Position numbers and translations under genes: made by a program
NCBI GenBank assembly: GCA_016490735.1
Contig: JAEMWC010000082.1
Coordinates: forward strand, 875,001-939,000
Direction: 5' to 3'
DNA from: Pachyseris speciosa
Lineage: Eukaryota > Cnidaria > Anthozoa > Scleractinia > Pachyseridae
DNA: 64,000 nt
Shown: positions 38,640 through 53,043 of the stretch, one piece after another
Position numbering within the stretch: position 1 is the stretch's first letter
How the letters are laid out: every line of letters starts with the position of its first letter
Notes under the pieces: model-generated
Told to the model about the DNA's origin: nothing
Database searches by the model: none
What the model saw: the letters and a program-made list of their open reading frames with translations, nothing else

Positions 38640-39770
38640 CATATACACATAAGTTACATTAAGCGTGGATCCGCCCTTTCTCAGTTTTAAGTTATCCAGA
38701 AATGACTTGAGTATTCGTCAAAAAACATGTCTTTCCGTTTTTATCCAGTCTCATTGTTCACTTTTCAAAATGAAACTGGAGTTCAAAAGGAATATTTTAA
38801 CCTCCCTAATCCATCTCCAAGACAAGGAAACCAAGCTTAAAATAAATGGTATGTTGAGTGTTCAAATTATGGCTCCTGACCCTCAATCTAGAGTTACATG
38901 TCAATCGGCTGAACTTGGATTTCTAATCTGAGCGAATTTAAAAGCAAGGACTCCATTGTGTCAGGGCAACAGAACCTTCCAAACTTTTCTCCGTTTTAGA
39001 TAATGTCATGGTATACGATTATTAATTTGACTGTCGTTAAATGACCTCGCAGTTTATTTTACTGTAACAGTCACTGACTTGCAACATTTTTGGCGACATC
39101 TCGTACAGCTTCTAAACCACTGAAACAGAGGCGTCGTTTAGTTAATAATGGACTAGCATTCGGGTAGCCATTTCTGTAAAGCTCACAAGAAAAACTTTCG
39201 TGTTTTATCAAAGCGCATAGTTAATTTTCCTTTTCCGAACATTTCCACCTGATCTTAAGAACTATTTTGGGAATTGAAACGAAGTTAAGGTTTTCCGGAA
39301 GACATTATCTTGGGATGCATTGTCTACACATTTGACCGCAATTCGTGTACTGTCTGAGTGTGCTAGGTGCATGAAATGGGTTGTATGACTTTCCGGTGAG
39401 CTTTAGCCATCGTTATAAAATATTTCGTTTTGCTCAGCGCTTTTCGCCTTGACCTCTGTCGGATGTTTTTTTTCACTCCTCTTCAATTCCAAACATGCTA
39501 AAGTGTTTCATGTCTCTTGCACCTTTACATAGCAAACGACAGAAATACACGTTTTTAAGGAGGCGCGCCCTTTGATATCTAGCTACCTGCCAGTTATGGG
39601 ACAAATTCATCAAGGTAGCCCGATAGGTGAGGATCAAACCCTTTCGAGAACTTATTGCAGGTAGGACCAAGATCAATATCTACTTTTGAGTCCAAAATAC
39701 GAGTAATTGTCGGTAAAAAGAGATCGACAGTGCTGTTAATTTAACTCAACTGCGATTATGATTGTTCGGG
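38640..39770 (+). repeat. paralogous segment copy C
   Basis: Collinear with copy B (11640..12760) and partly with copy A. It includes the exon-like frame near 38805..38930 and the CTCTTCAATTCCAAACATG block near 39478. Lies on the opposite side of the viral element from A and B. Confidence 0.45.
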
Positions 39771-42700
39771 ACCTTGTCTTACAACAGTGTAATGAGCCAG
39801 TTATAAATTCTTCTCCGTCTAAATTAATTATCCTAGACTAGTTTTTCTTTTGCAACGTTCGTTGAGTTTTAGGCTCACTATGTGGAACCAACTAGAACAG
39901 AACAAATCAGAGATTCTGTGCAAGCTCACACAAGGGAAATGACTAGCTCAAATAGTCTGCGCATGCTGCATTTGCACGTTTTCTTTTGCGTGGTAAGCAC
40001 TTCAAAGGACTTAACAAGTTTCCGGGGTTTATCCGGTTCGTAACTTTGGGCATGCGGGCGTTAACGAACTAATGAAGTTGGGGCAAATACTTCAGGAAAT
40101 CCATTTTTCATTGTATGTGATACGGGCTATTAATTGCACGCAAGAGAAAAAAGTCACGGTGATATTTCCATACGATACCGGCAAGCTTTCTGTAGGGCTC
40201 TCGGAAGCAGCCCCTCAAGTCAAGCAGTCGGCAGACTTTTTTGCCATTGTCAAAAAGTTACAACTGAGTCATTCAAGTCTAAGCTTGGTCTTATTGGCGC
40301 ACTCAAAAGAAAGACGAAGTATTTTTATCACAACCACGCAGCATTTTTAGAAGCACAAAGGAACTACTCAGTTTATATCCAATCTCCGATCCGGAAAACA
40401 GTCTGAGAACCAAATGATTGCAGCTAAGCTAATTGTTTTAACATAAAAAAAAAAAAAAAAATCGCAAACGTGTTATTTGTGTTGCTGTGAAGTGCGTGGG
40501 TTAGTAGGTTAGGCTACTCAGCTTCCTGCTTAAGGAAGAAGATGAAAGTGATGTAAAATGCAAATATCAGTAAATACGTGCTCAGCGCGGATTTATTTCC
40601 CTTCTTAAGAGCTCACGGAGATACGCTTTAAAATTGCAATTTTTTCTCCTTAATATCTACTGTTTTACCCCTTGGTTGACTGATTTAAATTTGGATGAAG
40701 AAGGCCAACTGGTCTCTTGCAACATCTGTTCTTAGAATTTGTTTTGCAAAGCATCTTCTTTAAGCATAATTTAAAACGAGAGTTTTGTGACCTGGTGGCA
40801 TTCCTTATTAAGCCAAGCTGGGAGCGCAACCTCTTCCAGTAGAATTGGTTTACATTTGTCTTTCTCATAAATTGGATTCTTCGTCTTAGCCCTTGAAAAT
40901 CTCACGACTTAATTTTGTTAGTTCTCTTAAACTAATACCAGCCATTACACAACTGAAGAGGTTGTCACGTGCTCTTGGTGTTATATATTTCAAGGATGTA
41001 AACGAAAACAAGCAAAGCTCCTCATTCATTAAATGTGATGAAGCTGTCATAAGTTAAACTGTTTGTAAATAAAAGTAAGTGAAACGGGAAATACAATTAT
41101 TAACGAACCAAGGCATAAAATGTTGGTTTGAAGAGGCCTTAAATTTTCTTTGAGAGTCAAATCAGCTTTGTTGTAGTGGGATTATCTACAGGCTTTGCTT
41201 CTTGAGTTTCATCGGCGGTTTGTATTGCCAGGGAGAAGTAGCAGTTCACCGTTTGCGTGCTTGATGACATGCAGTTGTAAACTTTCTACGCTTACGGAGA
41301 GTCGGCAGCGAGCTGCCAAATCCCGTTTATAAAGCCACACCAAAAAAAAAAAAAAAAAAAAAAATTCAGGAAATTATTTTGCGGTTTGCAGTGCAGTGTA
41401 TCTTACCAAGACACGTTTTTATTCCTTTTTGCGTCACGTTTATAACGTCAGAGTGCTCGTTTTTGGTGAATTAAACATTGTTGCTGTTCCCAAAAAGAAG
41501 CTAATGCAAAAACTCCAAAAAATCTCTGGATGCCCCTTTGTTTGCTAACTATTATTTGCATTGTTCATGCAGGATTCTTCTTGGCATTTCAGTAGTCTTT
41601 CCGTGGCTTGGCACCATTTCCACTCTTTGCTGTGCACGAATGACTTAAGCAAGCAGTAGGGGTGGCGAATACTTTGAGATCGATTACCAGAAGGCGAAAC
41701 CACTTAAAAAAATCGAGCGAGGATTTTTTTATGCTTGGCAAAAAATACCAACAGCAGCAACGAAAAACAAGCAAAGAAACAAATTAAACGAGAGACGGCT
41801 TTCAAAACAATCGAGATGGCAACAATACCCCTGAAACTGTGCTGAAATTTAGCGAGGTGCCTATTTAAACACCATTCGCCACCCAACAGATTTACAGTCG
41901 TTGCTTCGTACAAGGCTTCATACAAGGTTTGCATGTCTTGAGAGCGAGTTGGGGGATAAACGTGGGCGGGTTACGCCTTTCGCCTCTACCCTCTGCTGTT
42001 AACTCCCCTATCCCGTTATATTGAACATCACCAATGCAAGGGGGAAGGAACATTTTGAATAGTTCCGTATCCAGCAGACTTGGTGGCGTCTGAAATAAGC
42101 CGTTGAGCCAATTTTCTTTCTTGAGTGTTCACCTCATTGTGATATGTAGCTTGACACGCGTCCAACTTGATATCTCTTCGGTTTCAGGCATCTTGAAAAC
42201 TGACCACACAGTCTCGTGTAAAAGCATGATAAAGAACATCATTTCATACGTGCTCGCTCTTTCAAGGATGCTAAATATTCATCGGCCGGATTAAAAATAG
42301 CTGTATGCAGGGTACGATTTTGACATTTTTTCCCTTATCAGCATTCCACAACCAAGCATCAGTAAACAGAAAAATCGAGATAGTAATTGCATTATTGAAT
42401 GGAATTAACATGTGTGGTTAATTGGCGTAGAACTAGTCATCTTGAGATAAGCAAGCGACATGGTTATCAAATTATCCCAACTCGACGCCTACTGCCAAAT
42501 CATTGAGTAGTTTCTCTACAATCAAAAGATATCCCAGCCCTTTCGCGCACGTACGCAGTCACTGTAACAGGGTGGCAGTTGGGTCTTTTGTAATACTGCC
42601 TCCCACTCTTCCGGAAAGGACAACGCCCATCAAATTGTATACGATCAGCTATTTTGAGGTAACTTAGTGAAGCAAATCTCTTGCATCAGAATTTCAATTT

Positions 42701-44734
42701 TATTGTTTTTAGCACATATTCACCCTCAGTAGCCGATGGGAAATTTTGTAAGCAGCGTAATGTATGCACTTAGAAGATGTTCCATACTCATGCCCTCAGT
42801 GTTCATTTGGCAAGCCAGTTTGTCCTTCCTGGTATCGAGAATCTCAACAACGCAATCGTACAGTAAGAAAAAGAAAAGTGCTGCAAGCCAGACCTGTAGG
42901 CTGGCCAGGGGCGAATCGACATCAGTAATAAATATAATTCGTCAGCTACGAAGTGAGAAATCCGTGCACACTGATAATTGCGATAACCCACGATCAGTGC
43001 GGGTTACGGTCAATTGGAAAAAAGCTAAAATTTCTATGATAACGAGATGAGGTTCAGTATATAAAAAAGAAAGTCAGATAACCGGTGTGTACTTGAAGCA
43101 GATTACAGTGTAATTTGCACACACTGGTGAGGCGAGGGTGGGTTGTTCTATGGCTGAATGGATTGATAATATTCTGTAAAACATTTCTGTTCTCTATAGC
43201 TCTTCCTTATTGACATTCTTAAGGACTTGTTTTTGTCTTTTTATGACAATTCCCCGTGAGAATTTAGTGTTAGATATCGATTTGCTGCATGGCTAGATCA
43301 TGCATATCGATGCCTCAGTGAACATCAGAAATTTGTTTTGGTTCATTTTTGTGGGATACAGAAGCAGGCATTTCCAAGTCAATTAAACTAGTGAATGACA
43401 AGGAAGTGAATTCTGGAGGAACTTTTTCAAGGTAATGGCACTTTTGAGTTCTTCTTCTATAAATATTCTCTTCCCGTTTAAGAAGAGACTTTCTACGGTA
43501 TCCATAACGTGAAATTAAACGGAAGGAATGGAAAGTTAATCGTTCCCATTAATTCGTCACAAAAACATCGAAGTTATATATCCAGCAAAGTTCTTCTTTA
43601 TCGCGCCAAAACACTTTGTTCGACTTACACGTGATCATAAACTCTTCACAATATGAATAACATCCAAAACAGCAAGCCAAGTTATTAAAAATCGTTTACA
43701 CTTCCGACATCCTATGCGTTTAAATGTCTCTTTCGCCTTGAGCTGTAAACCCTGGGCTTCAGACAATCTTTGCCACAGCCATTTGGTCCACGGGCATGTT
43801 ATGGAAATACGACGTGAAAGGAAACACGATCCAACATTTTCTTTTTCCTGAACAACTGGAAAGGCTTTGATTATCATTTTCCGTAGAAAAGAAATTCTCA
43901 GTTTTTCGTGAGCAATCGCATGGTCTCTCAATTACCTGGTGTGTTGAAATATATTTATTTCGTCTTATAAGCAACCCAAGGCCGGAAACCACAAGTCTTC
44001 GATCACCGATTTGTTTCAACAACGAGTCGAAAGACAGGGCTTTATGATATCCCGAGCCTATCTTAAAAGCTATTTTATTTCACGTAAATTGTGGGGCGAA
44101 ATACAATGGAAGTCATGGGATTTTATCACAATAAACAAAGCTGAAAATTGTTTATGCTTGTGAATTGAATTTGCATGAGTCCTAGAGTGAGCAGACAGTT
44201 GAATAGCGCTCCCCACAGCGAGGAAAATGCTGTACTTTGGTTGTGGAATTCGCACTTACATTTGCTGTGATGAAGTGCTTGTTAAACATTTACCTTAATC
44301 ATCTTAATCTTTTCAAAGAAGTTTTGGAAACTTTCTGTAGTTTTCACATTAAATCATTCTAAGAACTTCCATTAAAAAAACTGAAAGACAAAACTGATTT
44401 CGTGCTATGCTATGAGAGTAGCGCCACGGTCATCCGCCTACATGACCTGTCCACAATTCTTCCTCAAATTCTCACTGAAACCACACGCGCCTTTCAACGA
44501 CCGAGCGAAGGATTAGAATGCGAACAAGGTTAACGCAGTGAGATAAATTTTATTCCAGTGCCCACCGCGAAACATTGCTGCTAACATTGCGTTGGTGATG
44601 AGGATATTCGCGATGGGAAGTAGCCTTGGTACTTCCTTTCTCCTCAGAGATCGTGTGATCACATTGATTGAGATATTATCGACCTCAGTTTACTGATAAG
44701 TCAGGTTACATGGTGAAGCCTTGTTTGTTTTTAG
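39771..44734. other. intergenic host DNA, nothing recognised
   Basis: Contains A-runs (40445..40460, 41343..41363) and frames up to 104 codons without recognisable features. Confidence 0.35.
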
Positions 44735-44900
44735 GATTCTCGCCCAATTCCGTTGAAGTTTCACGGACTGATAAAGAGCAGATATAAAAAGGTTGTCTGC
44801 AGAGTGTCAGACAAGACTTCAGGACCAATTCACGCAAGCGAAACTTCAACTCTCTTCAATTTGGAGAGCATCCACAAGAAGTATTACCCGATCTCCGTAC
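44735..44900 (+). CDS. possible internal host exon, function unknown
   Basis: A polypyrimidine acceptor (TTGTTTGTTTTTAG) is followed by an open frame of about 55 residues (FHGLIKSRYKKVVCRVSDK, then FNLESIHKKYYPIS), ending at a plausible donor (GTAC|GTAAAT). Composition is protein-like but no family was recognised. An overlapping minus-strand frame of 122 codons (45214..44846) is an alternative. Confidence 0.25.
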
Positions 44901-46880
44901 GTAAATCCACAAGCGTGCAGAAACGACAGCGGGGATCTACAAAATTTACGGGTTGGTAAAGTACTGTCACCTTTTTGTTTATAGCCCCGTGTTTGTTTGG
45001 CAATTTCACTTAAAACCGATTTACCCAGCTCGGAAGTGATAGCTTTTATAAAGCGATCAGTGAATGTCCTTGCTAAGTAAGCCGGGCTTTGTGCGCATTT
45101 ATCGCACCGAAAGCGTGTGGGTTCAGTTGCAAGAGTGGGATAATCCCTTTCAGTTGTAGCTGCGGGAAACACTTCATTTCGAGAGGCGTCAGGAGAGAAC
45201 ACCTTTCGAAGCACGCGATTTACAACAGCGATGGTAATTCAAACGATATCGCTCCTGAGTGGTGCGGGTCACACCTTCGTCTCGCCGTGCTTTCATGAAG
45301 TTATCTTACGCGTTTCTTTCGATGCTGCGCCGGTAGTTGGAGAAATAGTCAGAAATCGAAGCTTTTAGCGAGGTATTGAATGATTTAACGCCTCGAATTT
45401 CCTTTATCTCAACTCACGTTTAATCGTGGTAAATCATGAGATAACCTTAATTGTTTTCCAGTTGTTTTTCATTGAATCTTTGTTTATATATGCTCTGTTT
45501 AAGGTCTTCAGTGTACTTTGCCCAAAATAACAAATAACATTTTCTAGGTTTCTTGTAGATAGCCTTGGACTTTTTTCGTGTTCCCTTTATGTGCGCTGCT
45601 AAATGCACTAATTATTTAAATTTCGGGGCTGCGATAAAATTTATATTTAGAATCATTCTTCTCCCTGTCAAACTTTTATACCCAATGTGAACTGACCAAA
45701 TTAATTTGGAAAAATCAATACTGAGTTATTTTAAGAACGATTGTGGTCTTCAGTTGGTTTATCTTGTCTGATAAGCAAATTGTGATTTCGAAACACAGTT
45801 TACGCTCCTATTTAGTCATAAAAGCTAATATTTAAATTATTTTCATATGCAATCGTTACAAAAAAAAAAGATTTCAAGAACTTTTCACGAGTACTTCAGT
45901 TATTTCGTTTCACATCACATCCGGTGGCACGCCAGTCGCTTTGGCTCCGGTGGCTCTTAATCTTTACTTTTTTCTTGTGAAAATTTGAAACTAGTTATTC
46001 AACAAGATGCACGTGTGTTTTTTACGTTCGGTAACGAATTCCTGCAGCACATGTTTTTGAGGATTACAATATGTAACGCACGAGTTTAGTGCGTACGATC
46101 GAAACACAATAACTTACGTTTTGACGACCATTTAACTCTTGACCTATTAATTTGCTGTTGTCAGTGTTGATTGTATACTTAACTGCGTGGATACGATGGC
46201 GCTTTGATAACTCACGAAACACCGGAGCGATGTTTTCATTTCAACGCGAACAGTGTACACCGCATCAGCACGCTTGCTGCTTATCGATGGCCTGGCTTCG
46301 CCTCGAGAATAGTCGTTTTTCTCCGGGTGATTGTCGACGGAATTTAATTGGCAACACATGTCTTTTATAGGAACTGTCATTACCCCTTAATTTCTTTCAA
46401 GTCATACCAGTCGATCAAAAGTGACAGCGTATCTGGTATCGTTGACTCCAGAGAGAGAAGGGAGGGGAGCTTCTAGCGTTTGTGTCAGTCTTGGCTGTAT
46501 TTTAGACAAATTTATGAAACTTTCCAACCCCTGTTTTGAGATTTTAGGCGTGACTGCTTCAAACTAGTTACAATCTGTAATGCTATTCATTTTCCAATCT
46601 TCTGAAAGAAAATGAATTTCTCGGCTTGTCAAAATCCATAGCCCCTCGAGTGGCACATACACAGCTTGTAAAAGCTAGGAGTAGCCCCTAGGGGTTTATT
46701 AAGGGAGTACCTCCCGGTCCGGAGTTGCTATGAAAGACGGTAACGTTTCACGGGCCCAGTTATGATAACAATTGCTCTGCTGGTGCGCCGGGAGCAACCG
46801 TTAAGATGGTTTAAATCGGTAAACAAAAACCAGTCCTTAGACAAATTTCGTCGGCCATGTATTTTGAACAAAACTTTTGA
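44901..46880. other. intergenic host DNA, nothing recognised
   Basis: No supportable gene or repeat edge. Confidence 0.35.
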
Positions 46881-46922
46881 CAGGGGCACCCAGCGACAAG
46901 TTTCGGTAGATATCTGTCTGTT
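46881..46922. repeat. end fragment of the CAGGGGCACC MITE
   Basis: CAGGGGCACCCAGCGACAAG and the following TTTCGGTAGATATCTG match, inverted, the right end of the element at 35462..35908. Its other end was not found nearby. Confidence 0.5.
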
Positions 46923-48618
46923 TTGAAACCGATCGTCGCCTTGATCTTCCTTCGGGGATATCAGTTGCTATTTTCGTCTCGCTGATCTTGGAGCAATCCA
47001 GTTCCCGTTTTAGCAAAACTGCTTTGTCAAATACGTCTGCAATTTTAACCTACAAATACTAGATATTTACCGTGTCAATGCCCTTTTTATTTGGTGCAAA
47101 ATAAAATCACAATCGCACATTATTATGTTGTGGATTGGTGAGAGAGCCTCCGTTAGTTGCACCGTATTTCGTCAGGCTCCTGATTCCGTGCGAGTGACTA
47201 CTCTCCCAGCCCTGCCATAAATGCTGTAAGACTACCGTTTCTTTAATTTTTCTTTGAGCTTCAATTACGTTTCCATCGCAGAACACGCTTAAACCACTAA
47301 AATGATCGAAGGAAACTCGGTTTTGACTTTACATCTCACGTAGCTCAATCAAAGTCGTGCTGGACCATTTCATCAGTGTAAACTCCCCCGCGCCAATGAA
47401 CGTCAAAAGATGGCCGCATGTTAAACTGTTTTCCAGTCCAAAATGAGCGACATCTGAGTGAGTTCAGGCATTAAAAAAGTTATCTAATTAGCATGATTAG
47501 CTTCTTATTCGATTTTCATCGGGATACCCCCTGTATAGAATTTTATTCCAAATTAGCAATTTAGGGGCACCGAACAAAGTAAGAACTGATCTCATTTGGG
47601 TAAAGTTCCGGTCAGCCGAGAAGCTAGAGTCATGCCATTGCCTCATGGTTTCCGCATCAAATGTCGAGCATAGCTAAGCCATAGAAAACGCGTGTAATTC
47701 CGATACGGTTTAGTGAACATCTCTTTATCCCAGGTAGTTGAAATGTTTTCCCAAAGATATGACTTGAATTTCAGCCAGTCTACCGGATATCAAAACTGTT
47801 CTTAGAATGAAGATTTAAAATTATAATTCACTAGCATGTTTGTTGCCGAAGCCCGAGTTAGCAATTGTATCGGATATTTCACGAATCCCTTCAAATGGAA
47901 ATGACTGACGAGATTTTTTTAACTAAGGGATACGAGGAGCTTCTCTATTACTAAAAATATGTATTAATAATTCATGAAGGAAATACAAAAGAAATTAATT
48001 TTTAATGAGTGTCTTTATATCTGATAACGTCACGGCTAAATTTTACATTCGATGTTCTATATTTTAGTGTAAGAATGAATAGATGTACAGTAATGTTTTT
48101 TAAGCCGTTCAATAAATTCGCAATTCATGTTTTATCAAGTCCTAAAACACTCGGCTGCGCCGAAAAACTTGATAAAACATTCCTGCTAATTTATTAAACA
48201 TTACTTAATCGTTCTACTGTATGGCCTTCTTCGCCACAACGAGGACTTTAAACAATGTGATCAAACTTTGCATGAAACACAAGCGTATTTCAATAATTCT
48301 CGTTAATTAGTTTCCGCGACTTCAGTGAAACGTAAATCTTTTATAATTTCTTTTACACTGACATAACTTACAATTCATCCTGGCTTTTCGAAGTGCCCTT
48401 AGTTCTCAAATGATTCCGGCTTTCTTACACACTGATTTTGTACAGCTGATCGAATTAGTTTGACTGAAACAAAATGATTACATATAACCAACTTAGTGTT
48501 TACGAATAAAAGTCAAACGTGCCCTTGTCGTCGTCTTTCTGGCGTTAGAGGATTGCTTTAAACTGATTTTTCAATCCGATTGCAACATTTGGCTAAGTAT
48601 CTTTTATTTCACGTTCCT

Positions 48619-48619
<1 letters not shown>
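46923..48619. other. intergenic host DNA, nothing recognised
   Basis: No supportable gene or repeat edge. Confidence 0.35.
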
Positions 48620-48653
<34 letters not shown>

Positions 48654-48965
48654 TTTAATAATAATAATAATTTTATTTAACAATTCATCCAATATATTAC
48701 AAAATAGTAAATAATTGCAAAATTATTAAGTTACAAACTATGGGGAAAACTGTATTAATCGATTTTTATTTTAAAAAATGCTTCAAAAAATGTGTCAAAA
48801 AAACTAGACTAAAAAAACTTCCTTTATAAAAAGTCTAAAACATCGTATTCGTATTTGGTAATAAAATAAATAATGTCGACTACAAAACTGCTGAACACTT
48901 CTTGGCTCAGTATTCCTGGCTTTAGCTAGAGTTCCCCAGAAATAGCGTTCTCCATAATAATAATG

Positions 48966-49018
<53 letters not shown>

Positions 49019-49201
49019 TCAAAAATTCCAATAATAAAATATCTATAGCTGTTGAGTCTAGGGAAGTCCTGCTTGATCTTTCTCTATTTCTAGATCCCTG
49101 TCCTTAACATCTAAGTTCCTCCTTCTCGGGGTTCTCGATCCCCTTAGGCATAGGAGCGCACTCCTCAAAATTGCAAAGGACACTTTCGTCCTGACCCATG
49201 A

Positions 49202-49290
<89 letters not shown>

Positions 49291-49313
49291 CGATGATGAT
49301 GATAATAATAATA
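48620..49313 (-). mobile_element. two LINE 3' fragments separated by (AAT)n arrays
   Basis: 48697..48950 matches the 3' UTR of the LINE at 34660..35440 (CACTTCTTGGCTCAGTATTC). 49040..49200 on minus encodes WVRTKVSFAILRSALLCLRG, the same C-terminal tail. (AAT)n arrays lie at about 48620..48660, 48954..49019 and 49201..49313. The repeated LINE-tail/array arrangement suggests successive insertions into the arrays. Confidence 0.55.
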
Positions 49314-50586
49314 AATGCCCAGTTGTTTCTGAGTATTATCGCGGTTTAAGAAATCACTAACCGCGTCGTTTACGATTCACGTGTTGTCTCACTCACCATA
49401 TTTCTTTGAACATTTTTGCGATTCAGTAAACATGCTCCCGTTTCTTGATGCATGCCTGAGCTCACGTTCAATGATAATGCAGGTAACGGTTTATCATGTA
49501 ACTAATGTACCCACTTTATGGCAAAAAGGGTAGAAAATCAACTGAATTGCAGTCTCATTTTCCCTTCTGTTAGAGCTAAATGTGTCTTCAGTATAGAAAT
49601 CGATGATCAGTAAGTCGCGAGGAGCCAGATGGTCAAGCCAGTATCGCAACAGTGAAAAGATATGAAGTATTTCTGTAAGCTTTGGCGATACGAATTGACA
49701 TTTTGAACGTATTCAGCGGAAATATGACCAAAACACTGGCAAGAGAACTAATTTGCCCAGCCATTGTTTAACTTTCTATTTTCAAATGGAAGGTGAAGTC
49801 GAGTTCCACAAAATGGCGTAATTGCGCTGGTTTTCGTGTCTTACGTGCTCATTCGCAGTAGTCAGGTGCCGTACAAACATCTGCTTTTCATTGAAGTGGG
49901 GAGCACTACATTCGAAGAGTTTCGATTTGAGAGTTAGTGTTGAAAGCGAGACGTCTGGTATATGTTAAAACAACAAGCAGTGGCCAGTCTCTTCAACAAA
50001 AGAAGTCAATAGAAGTGGTTTATTTCTAGTTTCTTGATTTATAAGTTTGATAGTTTTACTTGGAAGTGCACCCAGGCTGTTTTTATCAAGAATAGAATAC
50101 ACTAACCTTGCAAATGAAATGAAATTTGCCCAATAAACTGTCATTGGATTGTATTGATTGTACATTATGGGGGTAGTCTTGCGAAAAAACAAATAGTAGT
50201 TATTTAAGGATAGAACGCAGTGCCTATGCCTGTTAGTATGCGTATTCTTGAAAGATGTTACGACTGACGTGACAGAAACTCAAACCGGAGGTATCTATGG
50301 TTTATCTGTTTTCCTGGGCAAGGCAGTTTAATCAGGCTTTAGGTTGACTTATGCTTACCAAAAAATTAATCAACATAATACACAGGAATTCAAGTGTCGT
50401 GAAGTCAATTCGTATCGTTGTAATTCAAATTAAGACGATTTATCTATTTGTTCGAAAGAGAATTTAAAAAATGTTATTTTGAAACGACCTGAGGATAACC
50501 TAACTGGGGGGCAGAAGTCTTGCTACATCCGCTTCCATTACTTTAAAAAAAAAATATCGAGACAACAATCATTTATAGTTTATTAT

Positions 50587-50617
<31 letters not shown>

Positions 50618-53011
50618 TATTGATATTATTTAAATTAACAATTAAAAGGCTTGCAGCAATAAATGAAGTTAAGGAAATTTGTGTTAAGTTGCAAAATAAA
50701 CAACAAGTTAGCTGATACGTTGCATTCTTTTTTATGAGTTCAATTAGCTCTGGAGTGTTTTCGCTATCCTCCTGGCAATGTTATCTTTCAGTCAAGTGAC
50801 GTAAGGATTACCTATGAGTCACAAGCTCTTATTTTAGAGATACCAATGGCCTAGAGCCACGCAAACGGAAAAAACAAATGCGACCGGAAAAGGAAAAATC
50901 ATGATAACTAGTCAGAAATGCGAATTTATTTCAGAAGAGTATTTTGTTCTTCAAACTTGGGTGTATTTAATACTATTTTTCCTCAAACGTCAGCTTGGAT
51001 TTGTTTTATAGTTACCTGGCGTGACTCCACTATAAGCGGACCTAGAGATTTCCTCACAAAACTGCCTGCAATGTTCAATAGTTGATTGGATTCGCTAACA
51101 ACGTTGGCATTACGTTTTGTCATTGCCCGCAGTTCAAACTAGCTCAGTCAAGAATTAAATTAACGTAAGTATTTATTTAGCAATATCTAGAACGCTGTTT
51201 GTTTATCTATAGGTAATAAGCTGAAATCTTGTTAAGCTTAACGAAATTATAACGATTTGTTGTTATCTTGTTTCTATTTATTTCAATTTAAGCAACAGTA
51301 TACACTTATCATTTTGCTCTGGAAGCCGTAAAGTGGCAGGATACGCGGTATAAATTTGAGTAAGTTTTTCTCTTCACACCAACCGCCAGTTTTCACAAGT
51401 TTCAGTTCTTTAGCGGCATTTCATTAAAAAAAACTGGCTTAACCAGTTGTTATGAGATAGGACAAAACCATTTCAAGCAGCAAAATGCTCAGTTCCGTAT
51501 TAGGATCGTCAAGAAACCAGCGTCAAAACACCGACGTTTGGTTTTCTTGCATTGTCACTGTGGTTTACGACCAGGCTCAGGATATGGAACCAGAAAGTAC
51601 TCAGCAAACAAGCATGTTTCCCTTTTTTGAAAGCATCTTCGTAGTTGGATCGTACTGTAGCCGATTACCGTCCAAGAAACACGAAAAGAGTTTCGGACAA
51701 ATGAAGTTTTCGCTTTCTCTTGACCAGAACTAATAAATTGATAACAGCTGTTTTGAAGCATGAAAATTCAAGTAAATGTGATTTTGTGAATTAAGGACGC
51801 TAAGACTGCATGTTATCAGAAGCGTTAGAATAAGTTGTATTCCATATTGAGTTTTGCAAAGACGTAATCAAATACAGAATGTAATTACTGACTTTCACAA
51901 TAGCAAACACTATATATTTGATCAACGTCGCATGGGTCTCTTAGCTTTTCAAGTATAATCATCAACTTAATTATTAATACTTTAGAGTGGCTTGGTACAC
52001 AAGGATATGTAATAGTGCGAAGTGGCGTTTTTTGCCTCCCACAGTTCGAACTTCAAAGTAACAACCCGATGCAGCATGAAAAACGCTTGGTAACATTGCC
52101 ATATTAACCAAAATTCATAACGAAACAATTTTATGCGCAAATAGAATACTCGAACTCACAATCTAATTCTGATCTTGAGTAAAACTCTTTTGTTTTATCT
52201 TTTTGAAAAGACTCATAGAGATTTGAATTTTCGGTGTTGGAATTTCTTGAGTTTTATTTTTAACCTTTATCAGTTAAAAATAATGGATTCTTGTTCCGCG
52301 CTGACAAGTGTCTGCCTTATAAAAATAAAACTCAAGAAATTCCTATCATACTCTTACTGTTTGGGGACTGAAATTGGAAGTTTTAATGAGAAAGTGCGTT
52401 CCAAGACGAAATCTTGTACACACGAAGTCGAGACAGCACTTCCTGTGTCGAAACGAGACGGTCCCAGCTGCCGCGCTGATATGGGAAAATATCTCACGGC
52501 CTTAAAATATCCTCTAATTGCAGACTGAAAATTAAAGGTCTTGTTTTGTTTGGTACTAAAGCTTTGGGTCTGCTGGAAAATTGAATTATTGGCATTGAGC
52601 CATCTCGCAGTTGCTCAATGCTATAAAGTTAAAAGAAAGAACGAAAACTGAGATTACAAAAAAAAAATTTATTCAGCCGGAAATTTGAGGCAACTGTAAT
52701 ACCTAGTGTATCCGTTTGTTTTCATCCCTTACGGAAAGTAATGTTTGTTTTAGAAGACTAAAATTTGAAACTCAGTCAGAAATAAAATTCGTTTGAACAT
52801 CAGTAAACTACTGTTTGTTTCAGGGAGGGTAACGCTTCTGTTGGTAAAATATGTTCTTCTGTGATCAGTGCAAAGGTTTGCGTGCATTTTAGCGACCTTT
52901 ACCCTTAGTATCAGGAAATTTTATCAAGCAAAAAAATCATTTATTTCCTGCTTAAACTAGTAAAAAAAAAAAGGTCTATTCATTTATTTAATGGCTTGCC
53001 ATCTTTTCAAT

Positions 53012-53012
<1 letters not shown>
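49314..53012. other. intergenic host DNA, nothing recognised
   Basis: A short (TTA)n array near 50578..50620 is the only repeat noticed. Frames up to 117 codons lack recognisable features. Confidence 0.35.
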
Positions 53013-53042
<30 letters not shown>

Positions 53043-53043
53043 A
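53013..53043. repeat. (AAC)n microsatellite
   Basis: Ten uninterrupted AAC units. Confidence 0.9.
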
